A DNA stretch of 20,400 bases from Silene noctiflora (GCA_009801015.1 VHZZ01014930.1:30754-51153); one strand, 5' to 3'; shown: positions 1 through 12,100, counted from the stretch's first letter. Numbers and translations: made by a program. The notes: generated by a model from the sequence alone, not told the origin.

Positions 1-93
1 ATGCTCAAAAACTCATGTCTTATGTAACCTGTAAGTATTAAGTAAAGATAACATTTTTCGATGATTTATTTGTAATCTCAGCATATTCTATGC

Positions 94-202
94 AATTCTC
101 GAAAACTTTAGTTGTTAGCCCGGAATATTTTTTACTAAGCTCGAAAATGAAAATTTAATTGTCAGCTCGTAAAACTTAATTCTCGAAAACTTTAGTTGTT
201 AG
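94..202. repeat. 25-bp exact direct repeat, 84-bp spacing
   Basis: Positions 94-118 and 178-202 are identical (AATTCTCGAAAACTTTAG and seven more bases). The spacer contains related CTCGAAAA and CTCGTAAAACTT words. This may be the edge of a degraded repeat. Confidence 0.85.
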
Positions 203-246
203 ATTTTTAATTTTGTTTTTATTGGGCTATAGATCCATTATATGGG

Positions 247-276
247 CCAGATGTACAATAAGCATTGTACATCTGG
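247..276. repeat. Perfect 13-bp inverted repeat with 4-base loop
   Basis: CCAGATGTACAAT at 247-259 and its exact complement at 264-276 enclose the loop AAGC. It would form a strong hairpin. It is not followed by a T-run and lies in plant nuclear DNA, so it is not a bacterial-type terminator. It is possibly a transposon end. Confidence 0.9.
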
Positions 277-798
277 TTGTAGGATCCTATTAGCGCAATT
301 AATTATGTAGAGATCATGGAGGTCCCCACATACAAAAAAAAAAATTAAAAAAAAAAAAATTGTAATAACCAATAGAAATCATTTAAAAGACCCATCTTTT
401 ATACTATGTAGATTATTGGCCTAAGATGGTATTCTTTGACGGGAGAAGCCATAGGTGGGTGAACTACTTGGAGATTTGAGAGATAAGTTAGAGATGAAAG
501 ATGGGAGGGGAAATGGGAGGGGTATAATTGTCAATAGTGTACTACGACAAGTAAAATGTGTACGCGAAAATCAGCACCCAAAAATAAATAAGGTGTTCCT
601 CCAAACAAATCAACTACCAGTTGAAAAACCTTGCCATACGAAATTTATGTACATTTTTGTACCGGCGAACATATTAACATAACAGAGGCTGGAGGGTACA
701 TTACACTTTTTAAACGAGCCTAAGATGTCCAGAAAATCAATCAATGTATAAATTATACACAAGAGTGTAGAACAGGCATAAATTACTTCCCAATCGAT

Positions 799-3700
799 TT
801 AATGGTGGATTTTAGAGTACAGGTCTTGGAGAGCTCCATACAGTGGTTCAGCTGCCCTTGGTCTATCAACTGAACCAAGCAAAATATCAGCTGCCGTTAG
901 ATAAGGGTCGCCATAGAAACGCAAGTTCGTGTCTATTCTTGTCGTGACTACATTCCCTTCCAATGAGACGCCCACAAATGCCCCTGATATTCATCACATT
1001 CAGATACCGTCAGATAAGTGTGAAAATTCAATTAAAATTGGATAAAATACCATTTACGCTTATATAGAGTAATAAGAAGCACATCGGCTTTTGAAGGTGA
1101 ACAATTGCTTGGCTTATCCTTGTAAATATGCAATCAAGGATAATTAATTTTTAAAAGCAACCTTGTATCATGCAAAATCCTAAGAAGAAAACTGTTACAA
1201 GGAAAACAATTTTGAAAGACCGCAGTCGGAATACCTTCACAATAAAGAACCATCGTACAATAAGTTGGTAAAATCAAACTTGTGAAACTCCAAAAATTTA
1301 TCATTATCCTTAAAATTAATAAGATAGCATCTCCAGCGTCTAAACCTGAGTTTGCATGGTAGTGCAGTGTTCTATTTGCTTTGGGAAACGGCTTCGAGTT
1401 CATAAAAAATATGGAGTACCAAGTTAAAATACAACGAACTCCAGCGACCTAATTCGTGAGACGAATCCCATTCCACTACGGACGATTTCAGTGTTACGAT
1501 CAACTGACAGAACTAGGAACCACGGTTCAATCTTGACTAAAACCAAACAAATTGATGCTGGCTTTTAAATTAGAGGTTCAAAGGTGTCCATGGAATATTA
1601 CAGGGTACAGCACAGATTGGTACACTGTGAGTCTGTGACTTCAAGGAGTTCTCATAATATTTCCAAGAAAAGTTGAAAGTGTGTTTTTCTGTAAGGTGTT
1701 CAAACGAAAATATTCCGAAAAACTGGTTGGTGGGTTGTGGCTGCATGACAAACCAGTAATCTCAAACAAGAAATTGCTTTCAGAACAGGGATTTTAAACG
1801 TAAAAAATGATGTTGCAAGAAGCTAAACGCCCCCATGTTTTCATACCTTTGCTACAGCTATATGAATAGCACAGGCCGGATCCTCTATCTCCAGCTCGAA
1901 GATCCGCTTCAAGTACTCTTCCAACAGGGCCAGCTGCCGCGCTACAGCCAGCTCCCAGAGAAAAATGCACGCGACTGCAGAATGTCTTCACGGCTTTATA
2001 ATTATGAAGCACGATTATGAAATCTGTGAGCTCACCCCCAATCTGTTCACAGCCGACAAATTTTTAGCCAAATCATAGAGTGATGCCGACATGCAAAATC
2101 ATATTATACAATTGCAAAAACACACTATCAAAAGATGGTGCAAAAGTTAACATAAAAAAAAAAAGTAATAACATGCCAATTCCAAGCGATACATGTTTAA
2201 TCATAACATGAATGTGAAGCTAGAGAGAACAAGTCACCGGGATCCCTATAAAAATAAGAGCAAACAGTAATAAAATCTCACCCTTGAAGCAAATACCAAT
2301 GGTTTCTACAGATAAATGGATTACAATCACCAAGCGATTCAGAATATGCTCACAACTTGATTGAAAAACTAAACCAAAGAAACAAGCAATTTACAGTTTC
2401 AGGTGTCTAGCTTTCTTATCATTCATCACATAAATGACACTTCCTTCGTTTCGCAAATACCTTTCATTTTAAATATGTACAAGAATTTAAGTAGAACAAG
2501 AAGTACCAATACTTGTGTTTTATCTTTTTCTTTTTCTTTAACCCAAGCACAAAATATAATACACTCGTCCTTGAGGTTAAAAAAACAGAGCAAAAAAACA
2601 CAAGATTACTCCCTCCAATCCACACCAAACTACCCATCCACTTTATTGACAAAGATTAAGAAAAATTATAAAATAATTTAAGTGTGTAGTGAAAAAAGTA
2701 GGAAAGAGAAGGATATAATAATAGAATATTGCATGTGAGAGCTTTTTTGTTACGAAAAAAAAGGAATGGGTAGTTTGGTGTAGATTTACCCAAAAAGGAA
2801 AATGAATTTGATGTGGATTGGAGGGAGTATATCTAATCCTAATTAGTTCTTGAATAAATATGAAAGTGGAAAGGATTGCTGAACGAAGCGAGTTCAATGG
2901 AATACATAGGTCATTATCAACTTCGAGTAATAACTTTAGCTTGATGAAAAGTAGATAGAATAACAGCAATAATGCGCTACCTGAGCACCCCATCCTAGAC
3001 CCACTGAAGCTATTGCAGAAGGAGCAGACCATGTCCCGTCCATCCTTCGAGCAACAACTAACCCAGTGCCCATCTTGTAAGCAAGAACTGCCCCCATTTT
3101 GGCAACAGTTAAAATAGCCAGACCTTTAGCTCCTTTAAGAACTGCTGAAGGAATAGATCTCTCAGGATTCAAACGTGAAACCTGCCCAGATAAGTGAATT
3201 TACAAAAACTCAGGTGAGACTGTACAGGAACAAAAAAAATAAAAAAACATAAAAATAAAAATAATAATAAAGAAGTAAAAAATTGTAAACAGATATTCGA
3301 GCTACTTAAAAGAGAAGCTATTCCAAAGTAACAAAAACATAAGCACTATTGCACTTAAAACTTCATATCCAAACCCACAAGTAATTCTGTAGAGTACCCT
3401 GGGCCTTTGTGTCGATTAGAATTCCCCCGGGCCCTAACAAATAAAATACTGGCAGTGGAAGATCTCAACTGGAACTGTATATTCAAACCATCCAGCCACC
3501 CAATCACGGATAGTTAACTATATCAGCAAAACCAACATTTAGTGACATGCCTAGGAATTTGCAGTTGGGTAATCTAAGTAAAAAATCTTACTAACAAGAA
3601 AGTAAAGATTTCTTCAGCCCACGACGGCCAGAGGTCTTGGAGAGTTGAGACGGTAAGATAGGCTTGTAAAGAACCCTCGAGATGGTGAGATAGTAAAAAT

Positions 3701-6510
3701 TTCCGAAACTAATAATCCTTCCCATCTAACCCAATTTACCCATATCCCTTTTTTTGACAATCCAATCCACTTTTCCAATTACTTCTTTTGCAAAAACATA
3801 GACCAACTTGTCCATATTACTCGCTCCTATTCAACAAGCTCTTTCCTTTTTCATATTGGCTCGGTTCTTTATGCAAGGGATATCTCATCTTCGAGATTAT
3901 CTATTTGCCCTTTTCTCTGAATTACCCCACCACCCTCACTCTCACCAATGACACTCACCATCCTCCATCCTTACCACCAAGGCACCAACCATCGACCACT
4001 CTCACTTAACAAACCATCACCACCTTCCAAGGCCCACCTTCCACCCCCACCGCATCGTAAATACCCCCGCCTTCCAGAGGATGGCCTTCACCTCTTGAAT
4101 TCACACCACCTTACCGGAAAATGCCCTCCATCCCACGTAATCACCCCCACCAAAGCGTAAAACTCCCGCAACCTCTCAAATTCGCACCACTCCAATGGCA
4201 AATGCTCTCCACCACTCACAAACCCCTTTCCTACCTCTAGACTACCTTTCAACCCACACTATCACAATGAGTTGGGGGAGAGGGGTTATGCATGGTGGGG
4301 TGGTTCTTGCAGCGGAGGGGGTTTGTTTAGGAGACGGGATGGTTGTTTCAAGGGATGGGGCTGATTTCAGAGGTGAAGAGCGACTTCTGGTAGATTGGGG
4401 TTTTCAGGGGTAGTGGGGTGGTGGCCTGGTGGGTTAGGGACTTAGGGTGATTAGCGGTGGAATAAGGGGTTAGCGGTGGGATAGGGGTGATGGGCTAGGA
4501 TGCATGGTGGAAGATGGGAGAGAAATAGTTAATGAGAAAGGGTAGATTAGGAAGTTGATGTTCTACAAGTTTCCACTTTTGGAAGCGTAAAGAACTAAAG
4601 AGCCAACGCAATATGTCGAAAAAGGAATATGAAAAGAATCTATTGAATAAGAGGGAGTAAAACATTACATTTACACACAATCCATCAATTATTGATCATT
4701 TTATCTCTTAATCAACTACACTATCACAATAACTATGACCAAACTCCCAACCAATTCTCCTACGGCCAAGCTTTTCTGACACCATAAGGTTCAGCCAGCA
4801 GCAGACAACCTTTGGCTATCCATCCCCCAAACGCACACCCACTCTGCACACCCTCAACCCCACCCTGGCTGTCGTCTACTTCGCATCAACCATTACTCAC
4901 CCTTTTTAGCAGTAGATTGAACGCCAATCCTATTCTATGCTCTTTTTGTGTGAGCACTCAGGTACAGCTCCCACTCCTCTTGATAAGCAAGTTTTTATTT
5001 CATATCTAGAGAAAGATACTTCCTTCATTCAACTCCACTCTACCAATTTCCATTTTGTACAGTATGCATGAGTGAGCATTCAATTTCAATTTTCTCTCAA
5101 TACGTAAGTGAAAATATATTCATGTGAGATTTTGTTTGGTTCGTTTTTACGAGTACATTAAAAATATTCAACTTTTATAATTTTTGTAAATACGTAGCTA
5201 ACGATATTTAACGTGTAAATCACGTGTTGACAAACGTGAAAAAGCAAAGTGGTAGAATGGAGTTGAATGGAGGAAGTAGATACAAAGTTCCACAATAAAG
5301 TGCAAACATCGAATTGAGAACTTGATTTTATGGCTGGGATGATGTCGACAGTGAAGTTTGCTGAGGTAAGGTGGGTCGTGGCGAATAGTGTGGGTTTCAG
5401 GCAATGGTAGAAGTAAACATGTACTATGTTCAACAAATAATATTTGTTCTTAATTACAAGCCCACTTGTTCAAATTTCAAATTGCTATCACTTAAATGTA
5501 TAATGGTAATTGGTAATTGATATATTTCGGATTAAAACCCAGCAACAGGTATCAGGTCAGACAACATACTTTAAAAAAATACGAGAAAAAGAGCAGCCAA
5601 CAAGCTAGGCACTAAAATAAATGGTCAGATGAATGAATATAATTGGTGGTTCTACCTGACTGTAACTCCTCAGGGTGATGGATGCTTTGTAGATTTCGTG
5701 CTCCATAGTCAGACCAACAGGAAGGTTTAACCAACCTCTTGCACAGGTCCAATCCACCACATCGTGCTTTGCTACCTGTACAGCGTTGCTAATGCTGTTA
5801 ATTAGTACCGCTTGCAATGGATCAAGTCTATCATAGCAGGCGTCACAGACTCTCTGTGGGTTCCGCTCCCTAAACTTAACAGGAAGCAGACACCTTCCCT
5901 TTGTGCATCCTCTACAAAATACCCCTCCACAAAACCGACAGTGATGTCTACCACGTGTAACTGCAGTGAATGGGGCACAACACTGCATGCAAACCACAGC
6001 AGAACTATCTGGAAGCCACTCCGGAGGTTCAGCTTCTAAAATCTCTTTGTATGCACTATAATCGAACCTGCTTCCCTCAAGAATTGGCGGGGCACTAGGT
6101 ATGTAAACAGAGGAGTTCAAGACAGAATCACCATTCGTTCCAGGCCCCAGGAAAGAAGCACTAGAAGAGGAGAACTGTTGACCATTACTTCCTCCCTTAT
6201 TTTGCCCAGTTACGATAGCAATAATCCCAGACAATACATTCTTCAAGTTTACATCTGGCGGCTTATTAGGATGAAAAGAACCAGGACACTCCTCATTAGA
6301 ATCATAGCCTCCATCAATAAAATCTTCAGAATCAGGTAGATATGGGTATAAAGCACCTTGCTTCAAAGATGGTGACCCAGATAAACAGCTGTCGTCTTCT
6401 GGCATAGCCCATTCATTATCAACATAGTCATCTTCATAGTGAACTTTTTTGTCCTCCCTTTCCACATTGCTTAGTGAAGAATATGACACTCTTTGTCCAG
6501 AACTATCCAT
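799..6510 (-). CDS. CFS1: FYVE–SYLF endosomal/autophagy protein, CFS1-like (4 coding exons)
   Basis: Coding exons on the minus strand are 6510-5656, 3181-2981, 2042-1847 and 983-799. All introns are GT–AG and the frame stays open through every junction, giving about 478 aa, close to the usual family length. Residues 165-225 form a FYVE zinc finger: WLPD at 165-168, the RHHCR core at 188-192, and zinc ligands Cys174, 177, 191, 194, 199, 202, 222 and 225. Residues from about 275 to the end form a SYLF domain (NPERSIP, LKGAKGLAILTVAK, GLGWGAQ, VSLEGN, FYGDPYLTAADIL). A PSAPP motif lies at 138-142 and WLNL at 260-263. FYVE domains bind PI3P on endosomes and SYLF domains bind phosphoinositides and actin. 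Arabidopsis CFS1 uses PSAPP-type and WxxL-type motifs to bind VPS23 (ESCRT-I) and ATG8, and acts in autophagosome maturation. There is no signal peptide or membrane span. The start is the first ATG in frame, just after a likely leader splice site. The paralogue CFS2 is the main alternative; the neighbouring kinesin favours CFS1. Confidence 0.93.
2609..2827. mobile_element. Stowaway-type MITE in CFS1-like intron 2 (219 bp)
   Basis: The ends are inverted copies starting CTCCCTCCAATCCACA on the left and its near-complement on the right. They are flanked by the dinucleotide TA on both sides (2607-2608 and 2828-2829). A second inverted block inside the ends reads ACCAAACTACCCAT against ATGGGTAGTTTGGT. 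The CTCCCTCC-type ends, TA target duplication and small size fit the Tc1/mariner-derived Stowaway family. It has no coding capacity. Confidence 0.88.
3820..4657. mobile_element. Large Stowaway-like inverted-repeat element in CFS1-like intron 1 (838 bp)
   Basis: The left end CTCGCTCCTATTCAA and right end TTGAATAAGAGGGAG are inverted copies flanked by TA on both sides (3818-3819 and 4658-4659). The similarity continues inward in weaker form for roughly 60-80 bases (for example GGCTCGGTTCTTTATGC against GGCTCTTTAGTTCTTTACGC). It is much longer than a usual Stowaway MITE. The interior is strongly skewed: about 3905-4260 is C-rich on the plus strand and about 4262-4500 is G-rich. The open frames inside look like by-products of this skew. 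It could be a fold-back Stowaway relative or a MITE that has gained foreign DNA. Confidence 0.7.
4045..4225. repeat. Two degenerate tandem units of about 90-95 bp inside the large MITE-like element
   Basis: Unit 1 (about 4045-4136) and unit 2 (about 4141-4225) share the order CCCCCACC, CGTAAA, a CCCGC segment, CACCTCT/AACCTCT, AATTC, CACCAC and AATGC-CTCCA blocks. They differ by many substitutions and small gaps, so the duplication is old. Confidence 0.5.
5019..5276. mobile_element. Stowaway-type MITE in CFS1-like intron 1 (258 bp)
   Basis: The left end begins CTTCCTTCATTCAACTCCAC and the right end is its inverted copy with about 3 mismatches over 27 bases, extending to TCTACCA. TA flanks both sides (5017-5018 and 5277-5278). 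The interior is AT-rich and non-coding. Confidence 0.88.
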
Positions 6511-6557
6511 TTACTATGCCACATACGGATATCAATCAGATAAGCAAGTTCTTAGGA

Positions 6558-7523
6558 CTGAAATTCAAAATAAAACCTCGTCAAACACAGGAAGAGACAT
6601 GTCAGACTTGCTCATTTAAGCTGGCATACACTGAGGAAAAAATAACAGAGTAAATACAAACATGATGGTTGCAATATGCAGCTGTGGATCACATTGGAAT
6701 TACAGGCCAAGCTTTATTAGACATAACATATACGGAGTACTTCCTCTCCACAGAGTAGGAACACAAAGTGAAACAAGTCCGAGAGACTCCTCTATACTAC
6801 AAAATGTTGGAAGTAAAAATTCGTAAGTAAGTCTCTTTCTGTTTGACTTGAAAAGATTTGCATATACTAGGGGGAAAAAAGATCAGAATATATACTTCCA
6901 TTAATCTTACACATACCTGACGACATAGATTAAAAAAGCTCGACCTGAACTCAGCTCAGCTCAGGTGCCGTTCTTCCTCTATTTAAAAGCACAGAGGGCA
7001 ACGAAAATTGATAAATCCGATACAGTATATTCATTTAACTTGACAAGGCCAACGAAAATTGCTAAATTTAATTCCCATGTGATACTCCGCATATAATTTC
7101 ACACGCCCATTTAAAAGTTCCAAGCTTTTTCAAACCCTAAATAATTAACATGCAGAATTGCAATTCCTCTCCTAAATTAAAACAAAAGAACAATATTACC
7201 ATAGTGCCTCAATGGGTCCCGCAAATAGCGGTGGCAACACAAAGAAGTTGTTTCCGAAATTAAGACAAAACAATGACTTAAAAGTACGTCTATACCTAAA
7301 GCTAAGTGAAACCCTTGATTTGGAAAATTTGTGTCATAACCAATAATATCGAAACCCTAGACCACGAAATTCACTTAAATATCTTAATTCTACAAAGATT
7401 AACCTAATATACTCCAATTAACAACTAACAAATGAATAATTAAACCAAAAGGAGTAAATTGAACATACAAAATCAAGAGAGAATAATTTAGCTGGAAAAT
7501 TTGGAGAAAATAAAAGAACTAAC
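6558..7523 (-). other. Probable intron in the 5' leader of the CFS1-like gene
   Basis: On the minus strand a donor CTCAAG|GTTAGT lies at 7524/7523. A strong acceptor, TTTTGAATTTCAG, ends at 6558, 47 bases before the ATG. Splicing here would leave a short leader exon ending at 7524 and starting near the GAT repeat. Introns in the leader are common in plant housekeeping genes. No open reading frame in this stretch resembles a known protein. It includes one copy of the word TACGGAGTAC near 6731, which may be a worn transposon end. The splice is inferred from consensus only. Confidence 0.6.
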
Positions 7524-7576
7524 CTTGAGTAAAGCAGATGACTTTCTAATTTCCTGCGTTATATGATGGAGAAGAA

Positions 7577-7606
7577 GATGATGATGATGATGATGATGAT
7601 GATGAT
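7577..7606. repeat. (GAT)10 microsatellite at the CFS1-like gene start
   Basis: Ten perfect GAT units, preceded by imperfect GAA/GAT units from about 7571. On the gene strand it reads as an ATC repeat. It lies about 50 bases upstream of the proposed leader splice donor, so in the leader or core promoter. Length variation between individuals is likely. Confidence 0.95.
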
Positions 7607-7639
7607 ATAAAAGGGGATTTGGATTTCTTGTAGAAATAA

Positions 7640-8885
7640 ATTTGGGGGTGGTTTATGCGCTAAGTAAAAGCATCGGTAATCTTAAACCGAGCCCATATCC
7701 AAATACAAAATTCGGGCCGAACTTGTCGTGCTAGAGGTCACCCACCTTCTGTTGGATCAGCGTTAAGGTATTTATCCAACCAATTTGGTTGACTGACTCT
7801 TTATCAAGTACGGAGTACTATTTTTTTTTAAAAAAAAAAAAAAAAACTTGAATAAAATAAAAATGAAACTATGAAACTATACATGGAAATCCTGCTAACA
7901 ATAGTAGAATCCAAAGTTGGCCATTTTTTCGTATCAATATGAAAAATAATCAACTCAACTTTCTCCGTTGACTCCAGATCAACGATTTGATTGTATGCCT
8001 CAGGCAAAGGATTAGTAGGGGAACTGTTACTTCTCTTAAAATCTCTTTATGGGGAATTCTTGAGGGACTTATGTCATTTTCACATAATAGAAGAATACAC
8101 AATCACACTCAATGGAATATGATCAATCTTTTTTCTGTCAGTCTTTAGGACCAATTTTCGTGAAAATGTCATCCAAAAATACTTGGTAGACTTATCCACG
8201 TCTCTAAAGAAAATGTGAGAACTAGGAGAAATATCCAAAACTCAACAAAGTCGATAGGATGACCCAAGACAGCATGAAGGCCAACCAATAAGGCCCAATG
8301 CATCAATTATAATCATCATTGTTTAAGTTTCAGAGATGAAGCTAAGTACAGACTGACCAGGCCATGACCTTCGCGAACTTTTTTGAAAAAAAAAATCATT
8401 AACAATAGTTTGTTTTTGAAAAAAGTAACTATAATTATAAATAAGACAAGATTAATGTTTCAGCTCTAGGCGAAATTTGAACCTAGTTTCGTCCCTATTT
8501 ATATCGAGTTTGTCAAATACTGAAAACATTTTCACAGGAAAGGGACCATATAGGCTCACAAGCGAAGCCTGAAACTATATTATGACAAGACTTTTACAAA
8601 TCTGCGCTTTAAGAATACCCGAGAGGTTTTTATGTTGGATCATGGAAGACGTTTTACCATTAAATTCGTGCCTTCTATCCTTTTCCTTCGAGTTTACAAC
8701 AATAGTTACAAATTCTTCTAGGAGACCATTTTTTCCTATTTGGTGATTGGATTACAGGATTCTTATATTTGATTTTGCTCTCAGGAGCTCCATGTAGTCG
8801 ATCAGTTGTTTACATTTGTTAAACATCCTATTGTAAGAAAAATTATGTTGCAAGCGAAGACGATATCCCCGATACTATAGTTTTT
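7640..8885. other. Intergenic region between the two genes; no gene seen
   Basis: This covers the upstream region of the CFS1-like gene and the DNA beyond the kinesin's likely poly(A) site. It is AT-rich. A T-run followed directly by an A-run lies at about 7821-7848, and the word TACGGAGTAC occurs at 7810. I see no long open frame, no family motif and no RNA gene. No SAC-domain phosphatase remnant was recognised, although as I recall one lies between the corresponding Arabidopsis genes. Confidence 0.6.
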
Positions 8886-8891
8886 TTTATT
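8886..8891 (-). promoter_or_regulatory. Candidate poly(A) signal AATAAA of the kinesin gene
   Basis: On the minus strand AATAAA occurs about 255 bases after the kinesin stop codon, a normal plant 3' UTR length. Plant poly(A) signals are loose, so this is a candidate only. Confidence 0.4.
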
Positions 8892-9144
8892 CATTTCTAA
8901 TACGCATTGCAAGAGTACAACTTCGCTGTTTTGATATTTAAAGTCCGGTAGCTACTGGTGAGCTCAAATCATGGAAGCGAACTCACATCACCAAGAGCTC
9001 AAATATCATCTGGTAATATTTTGGTGTTAACTGCGGTCTCTTTAACGACATTGTCGACAGTTAATTTCCGACCTAATGATTCTACCATTGATGACTCTCG
9101 GATTAAGACACTGATAATATACACAGGAATATATAACGAAGGAT

Positions 9145-12100
9145 TTACAGATGTAACAGGTTTGAAATCAAGTTCCAGCCCATCCATTTCTTCTCGCACG
9201 GGGATCTGAAGTTCAACTCAAACATCTCTCTGGTAATTTGCTCCCCAGATTCACAGAACCCGACTAGTTTTCCGACAATCTCCGCGCTCTCTTGAATATG
9301 CTGCAAGTTGTGCGGGTCTGTCCAAAGTTTATTCACCAAATGCAATCTCCTTTGTTTACCCTCTGCTGGAATTTCCCATTTTCTGTACAACATCTCCCTT
9401 TCCTCCGGGGCCAGTTTTGAGCTAACCCTCTTTGCCAAGTAATCTCGTTCTTGTTTAAGCGCCTTAATGCTGCATTAATAAAGAGTTACAAATATGGTAT
9501 CTAACGCTTCTAAAACAGATTGCTTGATGGGATGTTCAACTTGAGTAAAACAATAGTACAATGTAAATTCAGACGCGACAAAACTCAATCCGAAATAACT
9601 TCAATAAATAACAAAAACATTAATAGACATGTCTCAGAATCACCCAACACAACCCCTAACCATTGACCCGACCCATACCCGAGGAACTGTTTCCAATTAT
9701 AAGATCTAGATGTAATATACCTTGATGCAACATAGCTGGCGGGTTCGTCACTGAGTAGTGCAGGGCTTGCATTTCCGAGATCTGACAAGTGTTGCTCTAA
9801 CCATGTTAGCCTTCTTAGCTCAACTTCCATGTATATTTGATCAGTAGGATCGCCCTTGAACAACAGGTAAAATTGTGAGCGATGAACTAGAGAGACGTGG
9901 CACAAATGCCATAACATGACTATTTGCCTTCTTTGTTCTTTAAACATTAGCATCCAAGAGAAAGGAGATTGATCTACTGCGTCTTGTACACTGGTTCTTG
10001 GCTCACTACCTTCCAATTCTAGAACCTGGTTTCCACAAAACACACAGATATAAGAGGAAATCCTGCAAGAAATTTAAAACTGCACATAGAAGCACCATAA
10101 AATGCAACTTTCCAAGCGTAAGACAAATAAAAGCATCATAAAGCCTCTACAAGTTTGAAGGACTCCGACAAGTGTATGAAAACTTTTAACTATTTACTTG
10201 TTTATTAGCGTCTTTCTGACAACTGATTCTTCATGAGCCTAACTGTTCTATAAATAATGGACACATTATTTTTACCTATAATGAGGTCAAGAGGACCAAG
10301 GCATAACAGAGACTAGTGAAAGAATACAAAGTTGGCCCAATGCCAAGAGTAAAGACCCAATGCATAGACCATTCCGAACAAGAAAAGCTAAACAAAAATA
10401 AATGTAATAATCAGATTGAATAAGAATAAAACCCATTTTCAAGATCTCACCCAACCACTTTTTTTTTTTCTTTTTTTTTTTTTTTGTGTGTAGGCAACAT
10501 TAGTTCTTGCAGGAACTAAGGACACGCAGGGAACATCGATAATTACTATTATCTGCAATTTCATGATCAGACTCGTGATTACAATATCTGACAGTCTGAA
10601 GCGAATTAATATACCAATTCTTGCAGAAGTCAAATATTCCATGAAGGGAATGAGAGCCAACAAAAGATAAATTGCATAATAATTCTCACCTGACAAACCA
10701 GAAGTTGCTTTTGATATTGAAGTTTGGCAACTCTTTCCTTCAGTTCACTTACATAAGCTCTGATATTACGAGCACTCTCCTCGAGTGCATTATTAAACTT
10801 TTGCTGCATTTTCTTAACATTAAGTGAGGATTTTTCTCGAACAGGAGTATTCTCCCTAGAGGAAATTGAACTCGCAATAGGAATACTTCTGCATGAATTT
10901 GTCAAACTATCACTGCTTGGCCCTGAACTCTTATGTTCTGCAATCGTATTCCCAATCGAAGAAAGGGGAGAACACGGAGCCCTTATAAAGTTTGACATGT
11001 TTGGGCTGTTACTGAGATTGAAGGGTATCCCCTTCTTCCTCTTAGAATGCGTCTTTGATTCTCTGGCATCTTCACTGTTTGCAAAAGTAGAAACCAGTCT
11101 ATCAACAGAATTCTGGACATTCTCAAGCTTCTTTTCCAAAGATTCAATTGTTTGCCCTTGTGAATCTAATCTTTCAATTTCATCCTTCAGGTTGGCTCCA
11201 TCTCTCAAAACAACGTCTTCGGGTATGGAATTTAATACTTGCATGTTTTTAATCTCAGAGAGTAGTTTTGCCACATTTTCTGCTGCATCTTGTGTCCCCA
11301 ACCTGTTACAAGCAACTTCCTTTTGAAGAACATCAAGAGCTTTGTTGGCTTCTTCACCAAGTTGTCTTTGAAGCATTTCAAGTTTCCGTATTTCTTGCAC
11401 CAGAAGTGTAGGGTCTGTGGAAGTAACTGATTGCCTAAGCAGCGACTGTCTTCTGGCTTTATTTCCCTCCGGCGTTTCAGAAGCTTTGCCTAAGACAGCA
11501 TCCATTGTATAATCAAGACACTTCCTTACTTGATGAGATGGACTGGATTTGTTTACTCCCTAAAATATCATGTTAGGTAAGCAACACCACGTCAAATCAA
11601 CCAAAAACGAATGAAATTGTAAATTTAAATGCTCATTGATACCCTTTGTTCCTTGCGTTCACTTCTTTCCAGCTCAAGCTGCGACTGTGCAAGATCTCTT
11701 TGGCGTTTGACCTCTTTCACTTCTCTCTCCAACTAGACATGTTAACAAAACGTTAATTAGTCAATGCTTTAAAAAATACTTCACCTTTCCCTCAACATCC
11801 TACAATAGAATAGGCTTAGCAAATTCCAAATAATTAGCAAAACCGATGTCCTATCTTAGATAGTAATTCTTTTTATCATAGTAAAAAAAAAGAAAGAAAG
11901 AAAGATTCAGTGTAGCACTACTGAGAGGCATACCGTTTGGATTTTCTTGTTTTTCTCAACAAGCAATGCACTTAAAGAGGATGCCGGCACAGGTTCTGGA
12001 CTTCGCAGCTCTGCTTCTAATCTGGCAACTTCCTGTTGTAAATGCTTCACTAACTGTTGGTCTGAAACAACCTGATCATAGAAATCATTTGCTATTTAGA

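Larger units (their letters stand above)
1..798. other. Downstream flank of the CFS1-like gene; no gene seen
   Basis: It holds the 3' untranslated region of the CFS1-like gene (from 798 leftward) and then intergenic DNA. I found no clear AATAAA on the gene strand close to the stop, so the 3' end cannot be placed. A perfect palindrome, a short direct repeat (both listed separately) and an A-rich run at about 331-359 are present. The short open frame at 455-682 has no recognisable features. Confidence 0.6.

Noticed and set aside
3788..4413. Several plus-strand open frames rich in Pro, His and Gly
   Set aside because: They follow from the C-rich/G-rich composition of the large MITE-like element inside a CFS1-like intron; no domain or start context supports a gene.
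6729..6760. TACGGAGTACTTCC near 6731 and a second TACGGAGTAC at 7810, looking like Stowaway ends
   Set aside because: No matching inverted end with a TA flank was found for either copy, so they are at most worn fragments.
7980..8880. Possible remnant of a gene between the kinesin and the CFS1-like gene (a SAC phosphatase would be expected from Arabidopsis)
   Set aside because: No frame in this stretch shows a SAC-domain motif (such as the CX5R catalytic loop) or any other family signal.
10997..11326. Plus-strand open frame of about 109 codons
   Set aside because: It is the complement of kinesin exon 12, whose frame is well supported by family similarity.
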